A stretch of 64,000 nucleotides of DNA from Blepharisma japonicum (taxonomy: Eukaryota > Ciliophora > Heterotrichea > Heterotrichida > Blepharismidae), in assembly GCA_949751835.1 (NCBI GenBank), contig CATKHK010000037.1:186001-250000 (forward strand), in the 5' to 3' direction. Positions within the stretch are counted from its first letter, which is position 1. Each line of letters begins with the position of its first letter. Below the pieces are notes generated by a model that worked only from the letters and a program-made list of their open reading frames with translations, had not been told where the DNA came from and did no database searches. This document shows positions 1-11,616 of the stretch, in pieces. Position numbers and translations under genes: made by a program.

Positions 1-815
1 ATCAAGCTCCTAGCTTGTTCCGATATTCTTACTGAATCCGGAAAGGAGTAAGCATTCATTTTGATCAAATTATAAGTCTTTTTTACATCATTTGTCTCAA
101 AAGGGGGTTTTCCTATCAGCAGTGTATACAGGATGACCCCAAACGATCAGATATCTACCTCATAGCTGTGACCTTCTTTGCCGTCCAAAATTTCAGGTGC
201 AATATAATTTGGAGTCCCACATATAGTTTTCCTCATCTGGCCATCATATTCTAGTTTACTTGCCAATCCAAAATCGCCTAACTTGATTTCCATTTTTTCA
301 CTGATAAACAGATTTCCAATTTTTAAGTCTCTGTGAATTACTTTTTTGGCATGCAAATACTTCAGCGCTGAAATTATTTGAATTGAGTAGCATTGGACTT
401 CAAGCTCTGTCAGTCTTTTGCGACGCCTGAGAAGCTCGCTCATAGTTTGATTTGGACAAAGCTCAAGCAAAATGTAAACGTTTTCATTGTCTTCGAAAAA
501 ATGTTCAAAACTGACTATATTTTGATGCCGCAAAGATCGGTGGATTTTTATTTCTGACATCAATTTTTGTTTGGCTCGGGATTTTGTGAGTGAAGCCTTT
601 ACAACGACTTTTCCAGCGTAGACTTTACGAGTTTCTAAACTTGTGAGTTCGTACACTCTAGCAAACCCTCCTTTACCTAGGAATTTTCCTTTGGAATATC
701 TTCGAATGGTCACTTCTCCGCTTGGCTTCACTATTTGCTCTTCAATTAGTCCTTCGTTGCTGGTAGAATCCTTAGATGATGATTTTCGTACTGATGATCT
801 TGAGCTTAAAGCCAT
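1..815 (-). CDS. PLK: Polo-like serine/threonine kinase, C-terminus outside window
   Basis: Polo-family mitotic kinase; only the kinase domain is inside the window and the polo boxes would lie beyond base 1. From the ATG at 815 there is a basic Ser-rich N-terminus of about 40 residues, then a Gly-rich loop (GKGGFARVY), HRDLKIGNLF, DFGLAS and the activation loop KTICGTPNYIAPE, which is the usual PLK form with a phosphorylatable Thr. The frame appears to stop at 147-149, but TGA there reads as Trp of the invariant DIW motif. The protein then continues SFGVILYTLLIGKPPFET, again typical of PLK. This one codon is strong evidence for UGA=Trp. Family known to act at centrosomes/basal bodies and spindles; the role here is inferred. 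Confidence 0.9.
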
Positions 816-1057
816 CTATTATGATAAAAATATACAAACTATTAGAGGAACGATAATTTAAAATCGTCAAACTATTTTAAGTTTTTTAAATGACAGCAAT
901 AATTTTCACATTAGGTTTTTGGATTTATTCTAAATGGAAGATTTTTGCAATTAAATATTTTTAAGCAAAACTTCATGTAGACTTATAAGTTTGAATAATT
1001 TGGATGACATCTTGGAAAAAACTAGCTATTAGTAGGTTTTTACGGATATATTTAAAT

Positions 1058-1523
1058 ATGGGCTGTGGAGCAAGTCATGCAAAAAGGAGCAACTCAATAA
1101 GGCAGATGGTAATCAACAGCTTAGGGTATCCCAAAATTTCACTTAAAAATAATGAATCCTAAAAATAACCAGCTTGCAGAGTTCGATCTTCCTACAAATT
1201 ACGAAGTTATGCCTCTGCCAACAGTTATGAATTTGCTTAGTTTTGATAAAAATCAAGGCGATTACGTGAAAGCAAACTTCATTTCAATTTACAATGAAAA
1301 GGAAGACCGATACGAGTATTTTGTTCAGCAATTACTGGGTGTAGAAATTGAAAAAGAGAAGCCAAAAATCTGGGTTGTCTATATCAACGGAAAAAGATAC
1401 AGCTGGGACGAAATATGTGAATCAGAGCAAACAGTCAATGCTACAGATGAGATCTTTTGAAGGCTTCAAAACTCCGATGAAAATTTACCATTAGTTACTT
1501 CTACAGCATCAGAAGCTAGCTAA
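1058..1523 (+). CDS. Small protein with N-terminal dual-acylation signal
   Basis: Unidentified 149-residue protein. It starts MGCGASHAK: Gly2 followed by Cys3 fits N-myristoylation plus palmitoylation, so it is probably attached to a membrane. A 16-nt intron (1109-1124, GTAATC...TTAG) joins the 17-codon first exon to the main reading frame; without it the start frame stops within 40 codons. The second exon reads through one TGA (Trp) at 1458-1460 and ends at TAA 1521-1523. The body is acidic and mixed, with no domain I recognise. Divergent from the Polo kinase gene with about 240 bp between the starts. Confidence 0.7.
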
Positions 1524-1600
1524 TCTTTAAATAAACTAGTATGAAAATAAAGCAATTGAAGATAAGCTTGATTTTTTAATAATAATTTTTTTAATTTTAT

Positions 1601-2146
1601 TTATAGTGCATCAACCACTTTAGATGCTCTTTGGCCTGCATTAAAGCACCCCGTGCCGCATAAAATAAGCATAATTGTATACATGAAAAAACTTAATATG
1701 AAATGAACTTCTAGCAAAGTGGCTAGATCACTAATCTCGCTCTCTATTCTTTGGTAGCTTATATCATATGAGTACAATTCACTAACATTTTCAAGGTCCA
1801 ACAAACAGATAATTACAAATATCATTAAAAGCATCAGGCCTACCCCTTTCGTTAGAAATATAAAGGACTGATTCACACAGTAATTGGAAAAGGGAGAATT
1901 TTCCATACTCAAAGCTAAAGGTGACTTACGCTTTAAATAAGTCCGCAGAGCTAAGGCAAATAAAATACAATCAGCTATCACTACAAGGATTTGGATTGGG
2001 ATTAATGGGGATGAGTTGCTATGCTTGAGGTCATAAAAGGCTCTAGGAGAAGAATCTAAATCTAGTGAGTTTATATCTACTTTTGCAGCAATTATCATAC
2101 CTAAGGTTGTAAATGATAGAAGTACTGATAGTGCCTCTCCGAACAT
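1601..2146 (-). CDS. Four-TM membrane protein, unknown
   Basis: Unidentified 181-residue protein with about four hydrophobic segments (near residues 3-20, 50-68, 100-117 and 145-165) and a long polar loop between the first and second. No TGA codons and no introns are needed; the stop is TAA. The topology is similar to the four-TM family at 44.8-53.4 kb but I see no convincing sequence match. Function not inferable. Confidence 0.65.
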   Translation of the reverse strand: MFGEALSVLLSFTTLGMIIAAKVDINSLDLDSSPRAFYDLKHSNSSPLIPIQILVVIADCILFALALRTYLKRKSPLALSMENSPFSNYCVNQSFIFLTKGVGLMLLMIFVIICLLDLENVSELYSYDISYQRIESEISDLATLLEVHFILSFFMYTIMLILCGTGCFNAGQRASKVVDAL

Positions 2147-2577
2147 GCTTTGTTAAAAATGGAAAGGAATTTCCATCAATTATAAAATTAAAAAAACAGC
2201 AGGAGTTTTAGGATTTATGCATGGTTTTAAATTTTATAACAAATAGATGATAGAATTATTAAGTTAATCAGGTAAAAAGTGTAAAGCCAACTTTAATCTT
2301 AGTCATTATAAGCCCAGGAATTTATTAAAATAAATTGGTTGGCTATAGCAATAATAAGAAACTGTTTTGGGTTTTCCCAAAATTTTAAAGCTATGAGAAG
2401 CACTATTTTGTATTCTCGTACTCTACTAAAGAGTATAAGATTTATAATTTTAAATAGAAAAAGATAATCTTAATATTTAGAATTCTGAATAGCTATTTTC
2501 TCTTATATTCATGAAATTAGACATAAGCTTAAATTATCAATAGCATTTACTTAATTTATAGTGATCCTCATATATAA
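2147..2577. other. Intergenic, no gene seen
   Basis: AT-rich spacer upstream of the four-TM gene and downstream of the RING gene. Stops are dense in all frames even with TGA as sense. I see no RNA gene or repeat. Confidence 0.5.
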
Positions 2578-4143
2578 TTATGCATCAAGAATTTTTGCAG
2601 CACCTAGCATATTGTCCCTCAGTTTCGCAATATCCTGAATCTGCTTACAAACAGCATTATCAAGTTGATTATTACAAACCATACAAAGCACGTTATTTTT
2701 TTCCTGACTTTGGCACATCAGACAAATATTTGAATCACAGCAAGGTTTTTTTACAAATTTCTCTTTTTCAAAACATTGATGGCAATTTTCGCATTGTCTT
2801 TGAATAACCTTCATCAATTTTTCATATGAAGCTCCATTGAGCTGCTTTTGGCAAATTTTGCATGACATATTAGTTTCATAAACTTCCTTCATGCATTTTT
2901 TACAGTGCTTATGCCCATCACAAAGAGTGGTCAAGTAATCATAAACGTAACTAAGCTCTTGTTTGCACCCATCACAGGTACCGAGCTCTTGTTTAGCAAT
3001 TTGAGTAAAAGCAAAATTCTTTAAACAAGTACACCTTGTTTTTCCTTCTGAAATTGACTCAAGGATACATTCTTTGCACATATGTTTGCAGGTATCTCTA
3101 TGATAGAAAAGTGATATGTCTTTGTTGATATTGCATTTTTGGCATAGCCTAGAGCTTTCAAGCCTGCTTTTTTGTTCAATTTGCCTTTGGTCGCGGGCTT
3201 TTTCTCAGTCTTGCCAGACATCTATGCTTATAATGTTCTTTATGTCGTCTTCTTCGATACTTTTATTGCATACTCTGCAGAAAACACCTCTGTTATTCTT
3301 TTCATAAGTTGTTAAAAAATATAATCCGTCAGTTCTTCAATGAAGGAGATCATAAATGCATCCTTGGCAATAGCTGTGAGTGCAAGAAAGAATCACTTCA
3401 CTTAGGTTTTTAGCACAATATGAGCACATAACTGCTTTTTCAGTATTCTCGCTAATTATTTGCAATCTTTTATCATTTTTGATGGATTGGCTCAATGCTT
3501 GTGCTTCTCTTAAAATTCAATGAGCATTTTCGCTTTGGATTAAAGCTTTTGTATCCAAATAAGAAGAAAAATTCAAAGTAAGATTGAGAATGGATTCGAA
3601 ATCTTGTTTCAACTGTTTATATTCTTGTTTTTTCTGGTCAATTTCTGCATTTAATTTTTTTATTACATTTTCTTGTTCCTTTTTCTTTATTTCTAATTTC
3701 TCTATTATAGCTTCCTTTTGTCGTATTTCACTATTTGGAGGCTCAAGGTTTGGTAGATTTTCGTAATCTTCGTCTTCGATAACTGGATTTATTTGTGGCT
3801 GAATATTTACAGGCTCTATATTAGAAAAATCATCTTTTAGAGGATCCTTGACATTAAAAATTTGATCACGATGCACTATTTTTTTAATAGGTAATATTGG
3901 AACTTGGGGTATAATTTTCTGAGGAGAATTATTATTGGCAAGATTATTCGGAATAACTTGGGAATCATTGGAAATGCTGATGATTTTTAAGTCTTTCATT
4001 ATAAACTGCTCATAGATTTCTTCATCAGATTCTATATTTTCTTGCTGCACATTTTCAAAGATTTTTGCCTCATCAACCTTTTGTTTTTTCTTTGGTGCCT
4101 TTACTGTATTTTTGTTGGGTCCCTTCAAATTTGTTACTTTCAT
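2578..4143 (-). CDS. RING finger / Cys-rich protein (paralogue 1)
   Basis: 521-residue protein in a single exon read through several TGA codons (for example 3517-3519). The N-terminal 200 residues are polar and end in a coiled coil (EAIIEKLEIKKKEQENVIKK). Then comes a RING-type zinc finger: CSYC, about 10 residues, CTHSYCQGC, a longer loop, CRVC. It is followed by a long series of CxxC pairs (CQKC, CKHMCKEC, CDGC, HKHCKKC, CKIC, CENC, CLMC, CMVC). The layout suggests an E3 ubiquitin ligase of RING or RING-like type, but substrate and E2 are unknown. It is paralogous to the gene at 16489-17868: same RING, same Cys-pair order and similar C-terminal CLxCxxxL. The stop is TAA. Confidence 0.75.
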
Positions 4144-5105
4144 TTGTGCTCGCTTAAGAATTATTGTAGAATTATAAAATGTTTAAGAAAATTAACTAGT
4201 TCTAGATTATATGTTAAAGAGCCTGCCTTCAAATTATCCAAATCAAAATGATAGCTGCAATACAAGCATGCATACGTATTTTCATATATTCAATTTGCAA
4301 AGGTCAATAATTTCTTCATGTTTGGCAAGAATAAATTTATAAAATCTACAAAATTAAAACATGCTTGGCTATTTTAACTATGAAATGGCAAGAAAAGTTA
4401 ACTTCAGATGGATTCTAAAATAAAATACTTATTAATTCTTCTTTAAGCACTTCATTATTTTTCCACTGATAATTTTTCTTAAACAAGTCAGATAGTTTTT
4501 TTGGCGATTGGTTGTTTCAGAAGGTTGCTCTAATGTGAAGTCTGAAACTACATCTTGATTAGTGCTGATTTTTGATAAGATCTGCGATTTGATTAAGAAA
4601 AGAAATTACTACGCTTAGTTAAGTTTGTTAGAGTGCATTAAAATCAGCATGCTGTTGCAACACCCAAAAGCAAGCATTTGTTGATATCTCTGCATTGTAG
4701 AATTTTGATCTAACTAGGACAAAAATATATGAAAATTTTAAATAGGGCAAAATCGTGAATTTGTTTAATCAGACCGATTTTCTCAAGACAGATTTGCACA
4801 AACATCACATTTTATAAATTTCTGTGTCTCTCATAATAGGAGTCAGTTCCTGCCGGAAATTGAATTTCCATTTAAGTTTAGCTAGTTAAAAAATTTTCAC
4901 ATTAAACAATGTCTCGTCCGAACAAAATTTTGCAATGCAAGAGGTAACCAAATTATGTGGATTAGGCAAATTTTTACTTTCCAATAATAAAAAAATAAAA
5001 TAAACAAGAAACGGATAGCAAAGTACATCTGATACAATATGAACAAATTCATACTTTTACAATTCGGAAAACTAGTCAAATCGCTTAGGGATTTTCTTAA
5101 TAAAT
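4144..5105. other. Intergenic, possible short gene relic
   Basis: Nearly 1 kb without a convincing gene. On the minus strand, roughly 4432-4600 reads as about 55 sense codons with gene-like composition (Q/S/T/K mix) ending in TAA, but it has no ATG and no 15-16 nt intron that would supply one. A second short open run with an ATG lies at about 4616-4695. They may be remnants of a lost gene; I cannot assign a family. Confidence 0.3.
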
Positions 5106-6488
5106 ATGGGTGCAATCCTAAACAAGAAAAAACTGAAAAAACTAAAAGCAGAATTAGACACCCAAAGAATGATAAGCCAAGATTTAGAACAAAAATTAAA
5201 GCGCCGACAAGAAGAGTACGAAATTTCAGAAATTGATCCAAACGAAAACTTCAAATTTATTATTCATCAAGAACAATTACGAGCTCTCAGCTCAATTCAG
5301 TGTCTTAATCAGTTCATAGGAGTAGAAGGGGTTGATATCGAAAATTTAGTTGCAAATATTAAAGCCCTCGAAGATATTCCTGAGCCACAAATCAATTATA
5401 TTGCCTTAAGGTTTGAGGAATCCAAAATAGAATCTAGAGTTTGCCTTAATCTCGCAAGACTAATTGAAAAAGTCCAAGAAATGAACCTAACAAAATCCGA
5501 TACTATTTCTGCTGAAATTGACAAAATTGAAAACTTTGTCGAAGGATACCATAGTTTAAAAGCTAATTTAAGTAGGATAAGAGAAAAAGAAAGGTCAATT
5601 GAAGAAGGGGAAGATGAAACAGTCAGAAGTGTCTCAATGGGATTAAAAAATAGATGTGACTTAGAGAAAGAAATAGAGATCATTCAAAGGCGATTAAAAT
5701 ACCAGCACTTTAAAAAGGAGTATTCAGTCAAAATTGAAAATATAAAGCACGCGCAGGCAAAATTAGACAAAACTATAGCAGAAAAAGAAGATCTGCAAGC
5801 CAAATGGGACAAGATGAAGTCTGAAGACGGGAAAATTATATCTGACCAAATGGCAGCAATAAAGTCCCAAATTGATGATAAAGATAATTTAATTGAAATA
5901 ATGAAGCTACAAATCGAAGAGGATGAAAATTTCATTCAAAAACATACCAAGTTAGACGAAGAAAAAGAATATGCTCAGCTTCTCTACCAAAAAAGCGTTG
6001 ATGAAATCCAAGAAAAGTCTTCTCATGGAAAACAGTTCATTTTTAGAAACGTGCTTTTACAGTCACAAATAAAACCTTATGAAGTCCTTAAAACTCAGCT
6101 CCAAGCTGAGCTGAGAAATGAAAGCAATTTGAAAAATCTTGTCAAATATCTAAGGCATCTTATTGGGAAAAGCTCAACAGAGCTAGAAGAAAATTTTAAG
6201 CAAATGGAAGAAGTTGTAGAAGAAATGGAAAGAAAATGTGTAGAGATGCAGGAAAATTATGATGAAATAACTGAGAAACTTGAGAAATTGATACGAGCAA
6301 AGGATAATAAATTCAGAAGGTGGATTGTCAGTAGGCTTTGCTTGGTGCAGAGGATGGGCACTGAAAACTTCTTTAGGCGCTGGAAGTGGGAAGCTTCAGA
6401 TAAAAGTGATCAGCAGCTGCAGGAAGAAGCACTTAAAATTGAAAATGAGCTTAAAAAGCTAAAAACTATATATAACATTGAAACTTAA
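5106..6488 (+). CDS. Long coiled-coil protein, unknown
   Basis: 460-residue, highly charged protein (Glu/Lys/Gln rich) predicted to form coiled coils through most of its length: roughly residues 5-45, 150-310 and 340-455. There is a less charged part at about 50-150. Near the C-terminus is a short aromatic/basic stretch (FRRWIVSRLCLVQRM and FFRRWKWEA). No TGA codons interrupt it; the stop is TAA at 6486-6488. Such proteins in ciliates are often cytoskeletal or basal-body parts, but that is only an analogy. Confidence 0.75.
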   Translation: MGAILNKKKLKKLKAELDTQRMISQDLEQKLKRRQEEYEISEIDPNENFKFIIHQEQLRALSSIQCLNQFIGVEGVDIENLVANIKALEDIPEPQINYIALRFEESKIESRVCLNLARLIEKVQEMNLTKSDTISAEIDKIENFVEGYHSLKANLSRIREKERSIEEGEDETVRSVSMGLKNRCDLEKEIEIIQRRLKYQHFKKEYSVKIENIKHAQAKLDKTIAEKEDLQAKWDKMKSEDGKIISDQMAAIKSQIDDKDNLIEIMKLQIEEDENFIQKHTKLDEEKEYAQLLYQKSVDEIQEKSSHGKQFIFRNVLLQSQIKPYEVLKTQLQAELRNESNLKNLVKYLRHLIGKSSTELEENFKQMEEVVEEMERKCVEMQENYDEITEKLEKLIRAKDNKFRRWIVSRLCLVQRMGTENFFRRWKWEASDKSDQQLQEEALKIENELKKLKTIYNIET

Positions 6489-6611
6489 ATTATTTATTAG
6501 CTTAAAGACTTGTCCTCTCAGCCTATTTTAATTATAAATTGCCTACAGCTTAAGTACTGGTAATATATAAAATAATTTAATAAAAACAGATACTAAAATT
6601 CCATTTATACA

Positions 6612-7775
6612 ATGAGTGAAAGAGATGAAGATGAAGAAAACCCTTTAAACAACGGAGAAATGAGAGACGAAGACGAAGAAGAAGTTGTCCCACGCACCAA
6701 ATGACAGCGCTTCAAAGATGCTATGAGCTTTTTAAAAGACTACCACACTTCAAAAGATGTATCAATTAAAGATCGCCGATTAGGCTACATTTATAAAATC
6801 AGTTTTGTCGTGATTTTGCTATATTTGATTATAGTTGTATTCTTAATAAACAAGCAATACCTAGACATAGAAAAAGTCAACGGAGACATTTTCGTGACCT
6901 TAATTGGCAGTGCAAGATCTACAGGCGATAACGAATATGTCTGAGATGTCGCAGAAGAAAACCCTTGGGGCCACGAAACAGTCTCAGCATTTGTCCCAAG
7001 TAAAGTTATAATAACAAAAAAACAAACTTATGGCCTATGTGTGGATCCTCTTTTATATTGTGAAACAGATGATGATTGTGACCCTATCGATCTTCCCAAT
7101 GTAATTGAAGGAAACCATTGTCAAGACTCCTCAGAAGGTACCAAAGGCTGTGGTTCTTGGAAATGGTGTCCTCCTGAAAACAATGACACCTCAACTGTGT
7201 ATTATTTAGAAGGAGCATCTCACCAAATTCTATGGGCCAGGTGAAAGGTAGAATTTGGTATGGTCGGTTCAACTACAAAAGATGCGTACAACACAGATGA
7301 TATTGAGTTGTATCCAGGACCGAATTCGAATGCATGGGAAGTTAATGATATAACACTCTTGACGGGCAGCAATTTTTCTGATATCACTGATAAAGGCGCT
7401 GTTATTCAAGTCTCAGTTGTAGTTCTCTGTGTAGCGAATCCATTTGAAGAATGCAAAACACATATGCAAGCGAGAAGACTGGATGAAGTAGATGGAGGCG
7501 GGTATAGCATTCAATATGCACACTATTATAGAGAAGGAGATACACTTTATAGAGATTTATACCATATGAAAGGTGTAAGATTTTTATTTGACTCAATTGG
7601 GATTTATATTGGTATTTCGCTTTATAAGATTGTGCTACAAATTTCTTCAGCTTTGGGTCTATTGATAGCAGCCAGCGCTATCACAGATGGAGTCATGCTT
7701 TCACTGCTCAAAGAGAAATCTCACTTCAGAATGCTCAAAGTCAAAGAATCACAAGATTTTAATGAAGACGATTAA
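6612..7775 (+). CDS. P2RX: P2X-type ATP-gated cation channel
   Basis: 387-residue P2X receptor homologue. After an acidic N-terminus comes KDRRLGYIYK and TM1 (FVVILLYLIIVVFLI). The extracellular domain has the P2X landmarks in order: the WDVA motif just after TM1 (its Trp coded by TGA at 6942-6944), GLCVDPLLYC, a Cys ladder ending in WKWCPPEN (compare WCPVE in animals), and ARRLDE, YAHYYRE and GVRFLFD before TM2. TM2 is IVLQISSALGLLIAASAITDG. Length and two-TM topology match the family. P2X proteins of protists act in contractile-vacuole or surface calcium signalling; which applies here is unknown. Several TGA codons are needed. Its stop codon overlaps the stop of the gene on the other strand by two bases (7773-7774). 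Confidence 0.88.
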
Positions 7776-9280
7776 TTTATTATATTTTTAACAGTCAGTG
7801 CATTCATATTTGAACGTTTAATGCCACTTGATAAAACTCTTGGGTCAGGAATTTTTAGTCTTAAATAATCTGTTTGTTCTGAATATACAGGACTAATCAT
7901 ATTATTCATTGGCTTTGTGGAGGTTATGTGCTCTGATTCTAGGTCTGATACAATTATTGGGGAATCTTGTATACGATTTTGAGACCTGCTTGTATCGTGA
8001 GTTCCTGGAAGAGGCTTTTGGTCTTGAAGCAGAGAAGATATGCTGCTTCTGTCCTCTCTGCTACGTTTTACAAAAATTTCTTTATTTTCTTTATTGTGGT
8101 TTACATTTATCATTGTTTCTTCAACAGATGCATTAACAGAAATATCGTTTTTATTTGAATTTTGGATTTCTTCTATTTTAGCGTCATGGATCATAATTTT
8201 TGATGGTATTGGCCATATAAAATCACTAATAAATCTAAGTAATGTAATGAGAATTCCTGACCAACAAATTCATGAGGATACATTGTTCAGAATAAGCTCT
8301 GAGCCATAATCTTTATCATATAAAATGACAAGTATTAAAAGTGCAGCCTCATAAATATGATATACGATTGTAAAAATTGAATTTCTTAATACATTAAAAG
8401 GTAAGCATACAAGCAAATATAATACTACATAAATATTACTTAAAAAGCACTCGATTGAAAGCATAATGATACATTGGACATAAGGATGATTATATGCAAA
8501 AGTAAGAAGTAGGCTGAACGAAACTCTTGAAATGATAAAAAATGGATAATAAAGATGCAGAACTGCTCATCCCATTCTAAATTCTTTTACAAAATATGAT
8601 ATAAAAGAATGCTCAGTTTTTTCCTTGGCAATTGAAAAAGTAATAAAAATGCTTGTTAAAAAAATCCATACAATTCCCATTAGGGCAAGAACAACACTTA
8701 TTACTATAACAGCTCCAGAATCAGAAATCTACATAAAATTTACTTGATTTAGCTGAATAAAGCCATAAAAAGTCAAATCTAGACTTGAAACTAAAAATAC
8801 CCAAGCCAGAATAGAAAATTGAGGTCTTGTGCGTCTATAATCAACTCGAATATTAGGAATAAAAATAAAGAGAAGCACACAAATAATTAGCAGAAAAAAG
8901 TATTGCTCAGCATTCTCCAAAAATAAAGTTGTCTCAATTCTATTTTTTTCAAAATTTGGCTGTTTAGGCCTATATGTTGTTCATGTATATCCATATCCTT
9001 GAAAAAAATAATTGATAGATAATCAGAATTCTTTATAATACGAGCTTGTTGAAAAATTCATCAGAGGTACCCATCTTGCAAACTGTAAAAAAGTTATTGA
9101 CTGGGTAAAGCTTCCATATAAGCCGATATGGTTTTGTTTTATTGTAATCAAAAACAGCATGGCTCCTCAAAGAGCAATATATGTATAAAGCGTGTAAAAT
9201 CCATATGATTTTCCATCATCTTCTGACTGCATTTCATATGCCAAGCTTTGCTTCACCAAAATCATCAATAATGCTATCAT
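7772..9280 (-). CDS. Polytopic membrane protein, unknown
   Basis: 497-residue protein with one 15-nt intron at 8729-8743 (GTAAATTTTATGTAG on the coding strand). It starts at 9280 with a signal-like hydrophobic stretch and then has about eight further hydrophobic segments up to residue 360. A polar Ser/Asn-rich tail of about 140 residues follows. The segment FLQFARWVPLMNF resembles the membrane part of large ciliate Cys-rich surface proteins, but that is only an impression and no extracellular Cys-rich domain is present. Several TGA codons read as Trp. It converges on the P2X gene with overlapping stops. Confidence 0.7.
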
Positions 9281-9318
9281 GAAAATGTTTAAATTTATTA
9301 ATAGAATTTATTACAATT

Positions 9319-10617
9319 TTATCTAATTTTAGATCTAATCACATTCACTGTTTTAGATCTTGGCTTTTTTCTTATTTCAAACTCTCGTTTGCTAAATGAT
9401 TGCAAGTCTTTTAAAATTTCTTTTGTCAGTGAATCTGTCGAACTATTTCGGCTTTCATCAAGCTGGGGTATCTCTAAAAGAATGCTTGATTGAGAATTAT
9501 TTAATTTCATAGAAGACATTGTTAGTAATTTAGCAGAAGAGGTATTTGGAGAAAGAAAATTTGAATTGCGCTTCTTATCTGCTGAAAGAGGTCTCGCGTT
9601 TGTGATACTAATTGCAGGTTCGTGCTTATTATTGGGAGATGGACAAATAATAGTCTTATCTGCTAAGCTGATTTTGTGTTTCCCGTAAGATGATTTCGCA
9701 GTTCTTCTTGAAATGCGATCCATAATAAGCCCAAATGACGCTGGATTCAGCTTCTTTTGGATAGAAAATTCAGTTTTATAGTGCACCAAATTTAGGAAGT
9801 ACCATTTTTCATCAGTATCTTGTGCAAAATCTGCTTGAAGCTCTAGGCAATTAGTTCTTCCGTTAATAAAATTGCCTTTTTCAATTATTCGTTTCAAAGT
9901 CTCCATTTGTGACCTCAAAGAATCATTTATACTAAATTCGCTTTCAGTATAAGACGACTCTTGACTTTTTCTGACCAAGAACTTTTCTTCTGCAGTAAAA
10001 ACTTTTTTAGGCTCATGGGAGTAAAATTTTCTAAATTTTTTCCAGCCACTTTTACCATCTATAGGATTGGTTGATTCTCCTTGAATATCAATCCTATTCT
10101 TTATCAATTTACAGTAAAAAGATCCTTTGGGAGGAATATATGTAATTCTTATCTTAAATATTTCTTTTTTTGGGCAAATTATAAATCTTTGCACAAGGAT
10201 TGGATTTCCTGACTTAATATGCTGCTTTCAAAGTCCATAGCATTCTTTTGTACTCATTAAGCATTTACAAGAGTCCAAAAAATTCCCTCTATTTGATTTT
10301 ATTATGTTGACAGGAAACTGCTCTCTTTTAAAATAATAGCAGCGCTTAAAAAATTGATGCACACTGATTAATATTTACCTGCTTGAAGTTATTTCTTCAT
10401 GTCATGATAATTGGCCGTTGTCTTTTGTGTATATCATGTGAGGCTCACTACAGCCAAATAGATTGACAATTGTTTCTGGTATATTTAAATAAAAATTTTG
10501 AATATTTCTTTTTAAAGCTGATAAAATTAGCTCAATGAATTCAAGCCCTACCTTTGGATGGTTTGTTTGGTCGCTTGTTCGTCTGAGTAGAAATTTATGA
10601 ACCTTGAGATTTTCCAT
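9319..10617 (-). CDS. Unknown polar protein
   Basis: 427-residue protein. Exon 1 starts at 10617 (MENLKVHKFLLRR); a 15-nt intron at 10364-10378 (GTAAATATTAATCAG) joins it to the rest. TGA codons at 10402-10404 and one further upstream of 10194 read as Trp. The N-terminal half is ordered-looking with several Cys residues; the C-terminal half is basic and Ser/Asn-rich, probably disordered, with many RS/KS sites that kinases could use. I do not recognise a domain. The stop is TAA, 38 bp from the start of the membrane-protein gene downstream of it. Confidence 0.65.
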
Positions 10618-10827
10618 TGATTTATTTATTAAAAAGTTTATTTCTTATTACGTCGGGATTTTTGTAAAAATACCAATTTTTATGCACGGGAAACAGCTAT
10701 TTGATATTATAAATTATGGAAAAAAATTTTGAGAATTAGATGTGTAATAATATTATGCATTGGGTATATTATTTTGACTAACTACTTATACAAACATTTT
10801 GCCACGCTAAATTATTATTTAACTCTT

Positions 10828-11616
10828 TTAGCAGCAACTGTAATATTGATTATCAAGGAAACTGAAGGAAATTTGTCTGGTAGATTGAGCTGGCTTTGGG
10901 AGCATCCACTGTCGGGGACGCTTATCAAATATTGCATACTTTCAGTTTTTTATGATCCCTTTGCTGAAAGGGTTAAAACTCCTTGGGTAAATACTTAAAT
11001 ATGTGATTTTATTTCATTTTTGGCTTTCCCATGTGGTAGATGCCATTGATACCAAGTAAATATGATAAATCCCCATCCCTAACGTCATAACTCCCATTAA
11101 TCCAGAAATTGCAAAGACTACTATAAAAGCCCCATATGCTTGCTTATCTTTGGTCATCCCGCTTACACAATTATTTGCAAAAAGGATCAAGCATAATGAC
11201 TCACTCAACAAATACAAGCAAAATCTAAAGTGATTTAGCTCTCCAACACATGAGCCTATTCAATAGCAGTGGTGATCGAATGAGGCTACACACAAATCAC
11301 AGTCTTTGCAATGCTTAGATCTATATGGAAGGGTAATTTTGCAAGTATTGCAGGTGAATTGAGGAGGAGGCTGCCAGTCATCTTCAATTTGTTGATAATT
11401 GATGGTATCATAGTCTTTTAAATAGCCTGGATTAATTCCACAAGTAAAATATTGGATAGAAGCTGCAATTTTTAGCAAAATAAATGTGAAGAACGGATAT
11501 GACATGTTAGAGGTGAAGTCACTTGGATAGTAAAAGAGAACTGTAAAAGCCAATGCGTGTGCAAGGATATAAAATATTCTTGTGCATAGAGTAGTTGCTT
11601 GTGCGTTTAATCTCAT
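10828..11616 (-). CDS. DHHC palmitoyltransferase
   Basis: 262-residue protein S-acyltransferase. Two TM helices at the N-terminus are followed by the zinc-binding Cys-rich domain: [13 protein letters not shown] and the catalytic FDHHCYW. The Trp is coded by TGA at 11260-11262 and followed by [13 protein letters not shown]. Two more TM helices follow, then the TTxE motif (TTWE) and a PaCCT-like [11 protein letters not shown] second TGA (11014-11016) is sense; the true stop is TAA at 10828-10830, so the C-terminal tail is about 60 residues longer than a standard-code reading gives. The family palmitoylates membrane proteins at the Golgi or plasma membrane. Confidence 0.9.

Noticed and set aside
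4897-5254. Hydrophobic minus-strand frames near 5 kb
   Set aside because: They are antisense to the start of the coiled-coil gene at 5106; Lys/Glu-rich genes give Phe/Leu-rich frames on the other strand.
10729-10998. Plus-strand reading frame of 89 codons with two hydrophobic stretches
   Set aside because: It has no ATG (starts TTG) and lies antisense to the C-terminal tail of the DHHC palmitoyltransferase once TGA is read as Trp (TTWE motif and [10 protein letters not shown] confirm that strand).
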